A stretch of 47,569 bases of DNA from a virus, in IMG/VR virus record IMGVR_UViG_3300032229_000133, positions 1-47,569 of that record, one strand, 5' to 3'. The notes under the pieces were generated by a model that saw only the letters and a program-made list of their open reading frames with translations, searched no databases and was not told the DNA's origin. The translations under genes and the position numbers were made by a program. How positions within the stretch are numbered: the first letter of the stretch is position 1; every line of letters begins with the position of its first letter. Below are positions 19,401 through 26,020 of the stretch, in pieces.

Positions 19401-20377
19401 ACAGATATTGTAGCATTTTCAAAAAAGGTAGCATGGTCACTTAGATTGTTCTGGGCTTTGCTGTCTTCTTGGACATAACCCTTTCCAATAAAAGTAATTT
19501 CATGTACTACAAAGTTCTGTTGTTTATTCTCTAAGATATGGTTCTGTTTAGCTTTTAGAAGTCTTTTCTGAAACTCTAAAGTTTTAGCTACCATCTCTTC
19601 AGGGATACCCAAAGTTTTTGTTCTTTCAGCAACAGTTTGTAGAGTACTCTCATTTTCTCTTACATTAAAGAAAACAAGTTTGCCGTTTTCTTTTGTAGTT
19701 CTTTTAAAGTTCTCGTCAAAATAAAAAGGATTACCCTCATTATCAGATATATAGGTTATATAACCACCCAGATTTCTTTTGTCTGAAACCGCATTTTCAT
19801 CTAAAACTTTTTCAGGAGTAGACATTGTAAGATAGTACCCTGTAGACTCAGATGTTATTGCATTTTCATTTTTAAGAATAAAGTTTCTAAGAAAAGAATA
19901 ACTAAAGGCTAGGTCTTGATCTTCTTCATTACCTGTAGTAGTAAATAAACTATTTGGTTTAGCAGAAAATGTGGATACAGTTGGTTGTACTGGATTAGCT
20001 AAATCAAAAGCATTTTTTGCAATTACTGCCGGGTCTTCTTTAGGAGCCGCCGGTTCTACTTTAGCTACACCCAAATACTCTGGGACATTATTGATATCCT
20101 CTATAAAATCCTGAGTTTCTTCTAGTTGCTGAATATTAGATACAAGCTTGCGTATGTCTTTGTTAAACTGTCTAGCCAGGCCTATTTGACCTGGAACAAG
20201 TGCAGCATATGTTTGTGCTAAAGCTTCATTTCCAGTTTTTTCTTTTACTCTGTTATAAATAGAGGTAATGTAATCTTTCAAATTAAAAGATTTACCTTCT
20301 TTACTCATAGTATACAGATCCTTAGCTACTTTTTTTAAAAAAGCTTTCTGTTGTTTATCATTAAGAACACAAATCAT
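10460..20377 (-). CDS. Giant virion RNA polymerase (DFDID) with zincin-like domain
   Basis: 3305 residues. The catalytic signature is SGSDFDIDKL with D2120, D2122 and D2124, the metal-binding DxDxD of two-barrel RNA polymerases. It is preceded by R2081-I-P2083, matching the arrangement of RxP before NADFDGD in bacterial beta-prime (39 versus 35 residues apart). Upstream, FHKFSLMPLIP (K1736) and FQSGSK (K1774) offer candidate lysines for the partner barrel. This is the single-chain polymerase type described in Cellulophaga phage phi14:2 (gp66), which enters the cell with the DNA and transcribes early genes. The N-terminal third also carries H635-E-A-F-H639 (LYHEAFHAF) with acidic IEEYLAEKF about 50 residues on, after a Lys/Pro/Thr-rich linker near 520-560. 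Its last residues overlap the next giant gene as ATGA. Polymerase assignment is strong; protease activity is speculative. Confidence 0.93.
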   Translation of the reverse strand: MICVLNDKQQKAFLKKVAKDLYTMSKEGKSFNLKDYITSIYNRVKEKTGNEALAQTYAALVPGQIGLARQFNKDIRKLVSNIQQLEETQDFIEDINNVPEYLGVAKVEPAAPKEDPAVIAKNAFDLANPVQPTVSTFSAKPNSLFTTTGNEEDQDLAFSYSFLRNFILKNENAITSESTGYYLTMSTPEKVLDENAVSDKRNLGGYITYISDNEGNPFYFDENFKRTTKENGKLVFFNVRENESTLQTVAERTKTLGIPEEMVAKTLEFQKRLLKAKQNHILENKQQNFVVHEITFIGKGYVQEDSKAQNNLSDHATFFENATISVEPAKDGKKEKRYFERPNKTRVSFRAKPVQDVDPDFIEKSLDILMGSKNVEDIEGKKDENLIKLRQKFKDVYFGNNPRIKIADDGSVLVEGVPVTSREQLRNSLLTYENNKGVTARNSLNVYQNYAGGVPFYTVKKDKIVLEAKGKSKPDYINFLLQNSFTEMVPDASGDFINKHPYLGFRILDSEQVKVSKAKAKEPAPPVEKETKAETKTKTEQPKGFTPLKLKAPKTKTNEQLKLDKLVNQKEVSETVTPEQLAKAEEWYNSTPMSKHVPFKKMFAIVNTANPKSVATFTQAGITLFKGSDLSDLYHEAFHAFSQLFLSSKERQRLYDETRKMTGSFTDFEGNRVTFDNADDLQIEEYLAEKFRKYMLADGKMDMPAAPAAKSFFQKLLDILKALFNVDVDQSVNNYEASYYLNAVFSNLRVGNINQVPYGYENRQFDKLDKITAINADFQAALDELPYSKQLALVNSIDSLFSQIVDELNAEEKETSGRKFTTLLITDINKRVALYNRVLESLVEKYNEYGEEIGSLSEESDEYAELYSKIKTLEAGVLNFSHNSAGNPEKGVTVDDILQAESKNAGLIAYHMQKSKYMSFEDKFNPISDPEEKNLNDRDGYSHLGGNEISAKELASNDVLYTIRGLFQYDKKGNVVLNELGFPELQDFDVSWNRISKLLEGSKTPDEMYRRLEASQNKDIKQFIGKIGNPEIVEGQDVSLSQYNLWTHIQQAFSLKRIPLIQVSVHVKGQDNDLTGITVGNAIAETDVIKRGWDNSFMSPKNRNAYVVVTKGEGKFLNVSKVLNDFKTTYKTDPIRFLNAIGMQISDNVNISAQLSSRKSKVSEFLDIIWKELNSVNSSSPKRFINKPSDLISDEQTGVYNELLRLELKYSDEYGNAMVSNAKGDAQYEMSLRSTASDMIDYLNNAESYAELIAIPEMSHLDVSRNPQIKGLRMMTELFGENYWQPGKGQKQFTEKLTRKIPNTITLLNSSGVQVIKDDDFRMLGASSNESDSRSYYLQNLYMMLKYGVAEGTRHSDKSTTYLYRMQFGGKNLYIPFDEFYGDGATARNSFKKALMGYLGGETERIYKLQNGDTSGNALIGDKTYKEVGSKIVGLEDVFGPALNKRIEKNLVSDDFMETVNLPKNTKLRQDIETAINNYIDKRTETFKNTLDKAGVFNNKKLMDEVVKNVPVTDYAKAKDMAVMAFVMNDFMHKFETTTLLYGDVVLYNHVKEEFHKRNAGFAATGTIPRTDNHMLQLLNSKFKGKYSETASFKASGFTMKDPSRTWGRTMNSAVLEDTKIDSAYVNEYIEIAKKAEARRLKRELTPEENTQIEKSYKEYKDMKSGDGQGWISFDSYRALLLSLGKWSQYQEDMYNAIIRGEDVSVKDVAQFFPIKKMQYWGPLKTDGLNVVGFHKFSLMPLIPTIVKNSNLEILHNKMTAEGIDYALFQSGSKINTMTKDGKVDKFYNDSTLKEGTGVAFADPAYTFTVNEIYLNYFKDQLEIADTYKNNVIFSTQLRKLVEEGLMEEGKPIDYPGTKEEWDELPEKEKLKNAYYAKIINYEKLVRQLTEFKTEELIKEADITFDGNTFKVTDKLINFLKKELTRQDLADHEIDFLKYDNSDQLVYDLSIHPSAGQLEKLVSALIYKRIVRQKVTGEALIQVSGVGFEPSSLRKATEEESKRFGTLRLPFYQYSESGTKAMKVKIALQGDFKKLLKHPDVLTEAKAKGINALDALNNIIKDEDRLNKSGLREMITITGVRIPVQGLNSMEFAEVFEFLPENSGNMIILPAEMVAKSGSDFDIDKLSLLFPSILKTSKGVSLVKHDKSLANKLDKDAIKQEIKQLYIDLDDANDTFLKFAKDYFANLPEESVTDFYDNVRFYKEEISKVKNNIWNEFEMGEVYPEQFYDQLYDLNEKLNDLFETAAKPIKDKKQELTSGILEKIDQLKTDLAKSSSKGIENDLLFAIVDIVSVPQNFVDLTTPNGTFLIKDLAEKLSKDVREYDPFSTYNNEGKVYEEGDKKRISATRIFETEYNEYKQGSNNIGKRTLGLGAVDNTYNTIFNRIGAYMSAVASLGSEKKPYTAPQVIRGMVHNTMNIKGQQVISLSQLYDANKKNRISTIISQMMNGWVDVAKDSWIFDIQGNPEISPVLLFMIQAGVPLEQAIYFVSQPIIRDYVKIQREVRGTFAIPMKVPSAGTNLYRIEAKKQLLSGLLKGDDRYTADKKDKLDVYNQKRTVYTELVPKYLEKMPVDFSVDTLKKSVKKTGKYTTADYQAFIHFIELEEMSKATTAVKLGMNFDTSKLTSTYEIREKLEGIGEILKEKRMPFEVIEKIEDASPIGGFKTNEKLLDMISGLFPTRDNEELVNAIKEFTSSMTDDDIKLKYGNYFDNKTDLINAIKNDFVNYVYQQYLVRLNSSFDPKEDYKSLKIEKALKLEQGAFVKDNTLVVDFAVLNSDYAKKTFSKPEYLSERRLATVPESYFSLGNLGKKEFVKFVYERELLRSVVTFDKYSKSEDFKYRVDRLKLMSATLPKEVPIEVIAYEEFLRDNALLNIKNIPFMFKDSNGFAKQIIETVGKYPELAKKYPVLNSFFINTRQGVTNLKLSELIMDSDTANEYHENISDLSDPTVEKVSDYVDNAYISKLFSILPVFAFIQSGQGARGQINLGKVMPTTNLSNILSTAVDYTLNNILNDSALSSKYLGTYLNYFDQMYAKPSENVLPEDVSTIKPIFKNYYKDSTTEEKKKEKKKFLTTAEYNSDVLLYDSTVPLEEFRSKIKEYLGPKTGTEPVTEEVQSYGSVIVMSNSSDKYDKYNASFNGNRYNSTVIKDMFVNKEILADAIRAVITKKKSFTSKTMPGDFLTDDTYDSNVQNIDKLINKLIEDRDVHKRRIYFDSKGIGNTLLGYAGDEKLTEENLVSGNAPAPKTFVYLSKRLYEEFGYINPGLFKMNALIEEGNILKAQVLEKQTVTDEMVREKLRECFKSLLES

Positions 20378-20393
20378 AATTACTGATTATTAA

Positions 20394-23300
20394 TTATTTA
20401 CAACCTAAACTGTTATCAAATTCATCATCAACCTCTTGCTGGGTTTGACCAATAGCTTCATTTACAGAAGCACCATCTATATCTACTACTTTATCTGCAG
20501 CATCATCAATAACATTTTGAGCTGATTCCTTTTCTTCAAGGCTCACTTTTTTCTCAACCATGCCCAGTTCTGCGTTAACTAGATCATCTATACCCTTAAG
20601 ATAGACTGCTTTTTCTTCCGGTGTTATTTTCATGTTTGAAAGTGTACGTTTAGTTAAATCTATTACCTCATCAAAGGTATAAATTTGTTCGGTACCATCT
20701 TTAGCTTTGTATTTAAATTTACTTCTAATTGTCTTATTTGCAACGTAAGAGCTAAAATTATTCATTAAATCCCCAGGTGTGGCAGCCATAATAATATTAT
20801 TAGTAAGATCATTAGCCTTAAAATCAGTTGTCTGTACATTTCCTATAAGTTTATCTCCAATGTACACTTCAACCACATTATAGTATTGGCGCTTATCTTC
20901 AGTAACTATTTTCTCAACAAGTCTCAGTGTTGCTGTCTTATTAAGATCATCCATAGTTATTTGGGCAACACCCGTATTATAAAAAGTAACTGTCGGTTTT
21001 CCTTCTTCTATAAATTCAAATACATTATCAGGAGTTCCTGTTGGTTTACTAATTGTTCCGGTTATTGTCTCACCTGCCTGTAATCTTTGTACTAGAGCAT
21101 CTTTGAGTTCTTTTACAGTAAGTTCAGCATCCGGTTTAGGAAAAGATTCTTTCTTAACTAATGCTCTATTAATAAATTCTGGTGTAGATGCATTGGCGGC
21201 ATAGATTTGATCCATAATCTTATCTACCTCTTGAGCAGAAGTAGCTCTATCTATCACGGCATTCCAGTCTACTTTTTTAGTTTCTGGTTGAGCTCCTTCT
21301 AAAGCATCTAGTTCTGCATCATATTCTAATTCTAAAATTTTAGTATCTAAAACTTTCTGAGCCAAATCAATATCCTCAGAACTCATATACTTAGGTTGCA
21401 CCATCATTGGATTGATAGTATCACCTGTTATCAATGTTGGATATTTATCTTTTAACTGTTTAAATATTTCAGATTTCCTTCTATTTACATACTCATCTTT
21501 TGTCTCAGCTTTAGCATCTGTAGTAGCAGTAGGTTCTGTAGGAGTTTCTGTACCCTCTGGTGTATAACCTTTTAGTTCTGCTATTGATACTCTTGGTATA
21601 GGTGTAAGTACTGTCTTTTTTTCATCGGCATTATCATATTCATCTAATTCTACAGAAGCCATTTTCCTATTATCACTATCTGTCATTGTAGTGACTAGGT
21701 TTAGAATATAAATACCAGATATTGGTTTACCAGTAAGTTGTTCTGATAGCTCAGCGTATGCGTTTTGCTGAATCTGATCATTTCTAGTATACCAAACTCC
21801 ATTTATTCTTCTTGGTTGGGTAGAAGTCTTTAAGTCAATTATATAGTACTTGCCATCTTTTTCAAGCATTAAGTCAATAGTACCACCATATTTCTCACCC
21901 AATAATGTACCTATCATTGTAGGAACACTTGTGTACCAATTAAAATCCTGCCATCTAATTGCAAGATTTAAAAGTACAGAAGACATTGTATCAATGTATC
22001 CCTCATCAAATCTGATGTTATGTTTTTTACCAATAACACCGGAAAGAGCTTTAAGATATAGACTTATCTTAAACTTAACTTGTGAATCAGTTTCTCCATT
22101 CTTTTTGAGATTTATAACATTATCTTTAAATGAAAGACCATCTGCACCAGGTTTAGCAAAAGCTCTCCAAATATCATCTAAGAAATTACCTCTATCTGAA
22201 GATGCTTTTGTAGAAGGTGTATTTGGAAACTCTCCTTCTTTTAAATCAGATACACGTTTAGATACCTCACCTTCTTCAGATATGTAAGTTTTTTTATCTG
22301 GTGCAAGGTTCCAATTTTGTTTTTCAAGTTCATCAAACTGTTCCTTAAACTCAGCAGGTGCACCTTCAAATGATTTAGGATTCTCTGCAGTAATAAGATC
22401 AAGTTCTTTGTCCTCTGTTTCTTCAGTATCAGTCTTTTCTGTTTTTTTAACAGCAGGTGTTTTACCAGATATAATCAAAGCTGCATCAGGATCTTCTAAC
22501 ATCCATTCTTGGATATCAGTAGTAGCCCCATCTAGCATTGCTGCAGCATGAGCTTGTTTTAATTTATTTTTAATATCATCAGGGAATTTATTAAATTCTG
22601 TAGTGATATCATAAGTTACCGCTTCTTTAAAATCATCAACTTTCTGTTCTGGAGTTTCCGCAGGAGTTTCAGTTTCAGCTTTTTTCTCTTCTGGTTTTTT
22701 ATACTGAACAGGTTTATTTGAAAAAGTAACACCTCTTAGTTTTTCTTCTTGCTCAATAAGAGCTACTAATTGATTGTATTTAGGATCTGTGTTTTTGATA
22801 GCCTCCCCTGTGATAGCATCAATAAAATTAGGAGGCATGGTACCATCTTTTTTAAAGGCATCAATATGTTCTGGGTCAAAGTAAACCCCCATATCTAGCA
22901 TCTTTTGAAAAAGCTCATCTACATCTAAAATATCGCGCTTGAATGTCTCTAATCCTTTTAAATGTAATTCCTTTCTTTTTGCTTTAACTGTTGATAGAGA
23001 TGTTTGAACTCTACGGCTCATCTCATAAATAGACATTGGATCTGCAAGCATATCTGCAAACTCTGACATATGTTTAGCATCGGCATCTAGTTTTATATAG
23101 TCAACTAAATCTGCAAATGAGTTTTCTATTGATTCTGCAATAGGAAATACATTGTTTAGACCAGCTATATTTTTAGTGTATTTAGCATATGCAGCATAAA
23201 GTTTATCTTTGAAAAACTCATCTATAATTATATCTGGAGCTATGTCATTACTTACATCTTCATCATAAAGATCTTTTTTAAATGCTTTTGCTGCAATATT

Positions 23301-26018
23301 TAATTCTTCTAATGCTCTTTTACTTTCTTCAGATGCTGACTCTGGATTAGCTACAGCTTGCTTAGCTTTTTCTATAAGAAGCAATTTGTTTTTAAACTCA
23401 TCCATTAAATCTTTTAATGCAAGAAGATTGTCAAGTTGAGTAGATTTCTTTTTAGCTAAAGTTTTCTGTGGTCCGTCCCCAAGATTAAGAGCTGCTATTT
23501 CACTAGAGATAGCCTGGACATATCTTTCAAAAGATTGAGGATTAGAATATAATGCAGAGAAATCAGTAGCAGCTACATTTCCCAATGGTCCATTTGCAGC
23601 TGCATTATTGACAAGACTATTTAATCTACTGATAGTTCTACCAAAGGTATACTCATTAAATGCTATAGCTCTTTTTGCTATTTCAAAGGCTTGATATCCA
23701 GTAACTTCTAAATCATAAGCTTCTTTATCTTTTTCTTTATCAAAGTAATCCGGATTGTATGGATTCTGAAACTTTTCATTTACTTTTTCCCATCTAGATT
23801 TAATATCCTCTGCTTTTTTAATAGCTGTATCTAATCTTTCTCTGGGTGACTTTTTGTTCTGATCATTTGTAATACCAGTAGAATTAAATGCATCAGCTAA
23901 ATCATCATCAGACAATTCATTAAGATCAGTAAGCTGATCAATAAATGAATCATATCTCTCTGTTTGTAATAGAGTAGTAATATGATTAAACATAGAATCA
24001 TCTTTAGCACTCTCTGCTTCTTTTCTGTCTCCGGTTTCCTCTGCTGCTTGATATTTGTCAGCAAGGTCTCTTTGTAAAACAACATTCTCATCAAGCCAGT
24101 TTACGTATTTATATGGATTTTCACTATAGTCATTATAGGCATCCGCATATTTTTGTAATCTTTCCTTTTCTGATTTTTGATATTCTTCATAAGAATTGGT
24201 TTTAGAATACCAATCTTTTGTTTTCATTGATAATCTTTGGGCGCCAGGCATAATGATATTTTGTGCTCCACCAAGTACACCACCCATCAAAAAACCTTGA
24301 GCAAATGTATCTAGACCTTGTGCACTAAACTGCTCACTTATTCCTTTTGCTATAGCAGCGCTCATACTGTTATTTTCAGCCAAATACGGGTCACTGTATA
24401 AATCTGATAAATACTCAGTTAGATAATAATCTGTTATACCGGCTTGTACTGCTTCTTGATAAGATTCTTGCAAACCTTCCATAAGATTTGCACTAAAATA
24501 TCTAAGACCACCACCAATGGTTTTGCCTACAGCTTTTTTACTAAAGGTACCGGTTAATCTTGAGGGAATGGATTTAAGATAATCTTTGCTGAACATTTTT
24601 TTGCCAGACGAAAACATACCTCTAGAAATAACTTCCATAGGTTTTTTACCAGCTTCTTTCCAACCGTAATTTTTAACAAGTTTGTATATACTACTATTAA
24701 GACCTTCTTTACTCATGAGTCTTCTGACAGGGGCAAAACCTCGTAATGCAGTATCAAGTACTATTTTATTAGACAAGTAAATGCCACCAAGATTTGCCAT
24801 GTACACACCGGTTGCAGCCTTAGAAGCATCATTTGAAATCACAAGAGCTTCTTCTGTAGTTGGTCCCCTGCCATTTTTTTTATAAAATTCATTTAAAGCG
24901 TCAGTAGCAAATTTGTTTTGGGCAAAGCCAGCTTCTAGTCTAGCCTCTGCTGTCACAGCATTGATCTCCCTCATGCCTTTATAAAAGGCTCCAAATGACT
25001 TTTGCATTTTAGCAAAATCATTTAATCTGTTATAAGCACTGTTTGGGTTTAATGCCTGCTTTCCAATATCAATAGCATCTGTAAAAGGAAGTAAACCTTT
25101 AGCAACACTTGTTCCTGCACCTCTTGCAGCAGTCCAAAAGGATCTTGCCTTATCAGCCTTTGCTAAAGTTTCTGCCATGATTTTCATGGAAGCACCTAAT
25201 CTTTTTATATTAGAACCTAATCTAGCTGTTCCCACTGCGGCTGAAGAACCACCTGTAAACGCAGTAGCTCCGTATAAAATAGCACTTTCCACCGCCATTT
25301 CTCCTAATATACCCATTGTATAAGCGCTGTTAGCAAGGAAATTTGTTGTCCACGCGCCTGCACCACCTTTGCTAGATGTTGCTATAGAAAGATCATTTTC
25401 CATTTGTGCGGCATCATCAATAGCACCAGCTGCTCCAAACTGACCCCAGTTCTTAAATAACCCTGACGCTCCTTGATAAGCAAGACTAACCCACTTACCA
25501 CGCATTCGACCAAAGTCATCCAGCCAAGTAGAGTTGGCATTATATGCCCGTTCGTTGTCTCGATAAATATTAAAACCTAACTCTTGAAATTTAGGATGAG
25601 AGTAATATCTATCAAAATTGTGACCGGCGCTAGTAGCATTAAATGCAGTGGGTGTAGCATATTTATAAGGGTCTGATGTAGATGCTGTCTCTATTTTAGT
25701 CTTATCAACAAGAGCTGTAACATAATTAATATCAGGAAGATTAAATGGTCTTAAAGCAGGATTTGGACCAGTAATAGTATTTCCTGATATAAGATTTTGA
25801 ATTTTAGGAATAGATGATGTGCCCGTAAACTCAGGTGATTTAACTCTATTAATTAACTCAGATTGATCTTGTTGAGCTTTCGTAATACCAGATAAAACTT
25901 CTGGTCTATATGCATTAAGATAACTATTAATAGAGTTTAATCTATTTTTTATATCTTCCGCAGTAGGTACCTGTTGTGCAGAACCTGATGACGGTAATCC
26001 ATTTAATTGTTCAGACAT
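20394..26018 (-). CDS. Giant virion protein with embedded PD-(D/E)XK nuclease domain
   Basis: 1874 residues. The N-terminal third is Gly/Ala-rich with hydrophobic stretches near residues 230-265 (TMGILGEMAVESAILYGA) and about 580 (FLMGGVLGGAQ), which may associate with membranes. The middle is helical and charged, with Glu/Thr/Pro-rich linkers. At 1382-1421 there is a RecB-like nuclease core: GTI-D1382, then IID1395-L-K1397 in a beta strand, then Q1417-QNA-Y1421 (QxxxY). The rest is variable and acidic. It is the first of three consecutive giant genes, and its stop lies 16 bp before the polymerase start. Probably packaged and injected with the genome; the nuclease could act on host DNA, on defence intermediates or on phage DNA ends. 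The nuclease motifs are all present, but the position inside a virion giant is inferred from context. Confidence 0.85.
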   Translation of the reverse strand: MSEQLNGLPSSGSAQQVPTAEDIKNRLNSINSYLNAYRPEVLSGITKAQQDQSELINRVKSPEFTGTSSIPKIQNLISGNTITGPNPALRPFNLPDINYVTALVDKTKIETASTSDPYKYATPTAFNATSAGHNFDRYYSHPKFQELGFNIYRDNERAYNANSTWLDDFGRMRGKWVSLAYQGASGLFKNWGQFGAAGAIDDAAQMENDLSIATSSKGGAGAWTTNFLANSAYTMGILGEMAVESAILYGATAFTGGSSAAVGTARLGSNIKRLGASMKIMAETLAKADKARSFWTAARGAGTSVAKGLLPFTDAIDIGKQALNPNSAYNRLNDFAKMQKSFGAFYKGMREINAVTAEARLEAGFAQNKFATDALNEFYKKNGRGPTTEEALVISNDASKAATGVYMANLGGIYLSNKIVLDTALRGFAPVRRLMSKEGLNSSIYKLVKNYGWKEAGKKPMEVISRGMFSSGKKMFSKDYLKSIPSRLTGTFSKKAVGKTIGGGLRYFSANLMEGLQESYQEAVQAGITDYYLTEYLSDLYSDPYLAENNSMSAAIAKGISEQFSAQGLDTFAQGFLMGGVLGGAQNIIMPGAQRLSMKTKDWYSKTNSYEEYQKSEKERLQKYADAYNDYSENPYKYVNWLDENVVLQRDLADKYQAAEETGDRKEAESAKDDSMFNHITTLLQTERYDSFIDQLTDLNELSDDDLADAFNSTGITNDQNKKSPRERLDTAIKKAEDIKSRWEKVNEKFQNPYNPDYFDKEKDKEAYDLEVTGYQAFEIAKRAIAFNEYTFGRTISRLNSLVNNAAANGPLGNVAATDFSALYSNPQSFERYVQAISSEIAALNLGDGPQKTLAKKKSTQLDNLLALKDLMDEFKNKLLLIEKAKQAVANPESASEESKRALEELNIAAKAFKKDLYDEDVSNDIAPDIIIDEFFKDKLYAAYAKYTKNIAGLNNVFPIAESIENSFADLVDYIKLDADAKHMSEFADMLADPMSIYEMSRRVQTSLSTVKAKRKELHLKGLETFKRDILDVDELFQKMLDMGVYFDPEHIDAFKKDGTMPPNFIDAITGEAIKNTDPKYNQLVALIEQEEKLRGVTFSNKPVQYKKPEEKKAETETPAETPEQKVDDFKEAVTYDITTEFNKFPDDIKNKLKQAHAAAMLDGATTDIQEWMLEDPDAALIISGKTPAVKKTEKTDTEETEDKELDLITAENPKSFEGAPAEFKEQFDELEKQNWNLAPDKKTYISEEGEVSKRVSDLKEGEFPNTPSTKASSDRGNFLDDIWRAFAKPGADGLSFKDNVINLKKNGETDSQVKFKISLYLKALSGVIGKKHNIRFDEGYIDTMSSVLLNLAIRWQDFNWYTSVPTMIGTLLGEKYGGTIDLMLEKDGKYYIIDLKTSTQPRRINGVWYTRNDQIQQNAYAELSEQLTGKPISGIYILNLVTTMTDSDNRKMASVELDEYDNADEKKTVLTPIPRVSIAELKGYTPEGTETPTEPTATTDAKAETKDEYVNRRKSEIFKQLKDKYPTLITGDTINPMMVQPKYMSSEDIDLAQKVLDTKILELEYDAELDALEGAQPETKKVDWNAVIDRATSAQEVDKIMDQIYAANASTPEFINRALVKKESFPKPDAELTVKELKDALVQRLQAGETITGTISKPTGTPDNVFEFIEEGKPTVTFYNTGVAQITMDDLNKTATLRLVEKIVTEDKRQYYNVVEVYIGDKLIGNVQTTDFKANDLTNNIIMAATPGDLMNNFSSYVANKTIRSKFKYKAKDGTEQIYTFDEVIDLTKRTLSNMKITPEEKAVYLKGIDDLVNAELGMVEKKVSLEEKESAQNVIDDAADKVVDIDGASVNEAIGQTQQEVDDEFDNSLGCK

Positions 26019-26020
26019 AA

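Noticed and set aside
21850-22287. 145-codon + strand open frame
   Set aside because: Antisense to the nuclease-containing giant gene, with no domain signature.
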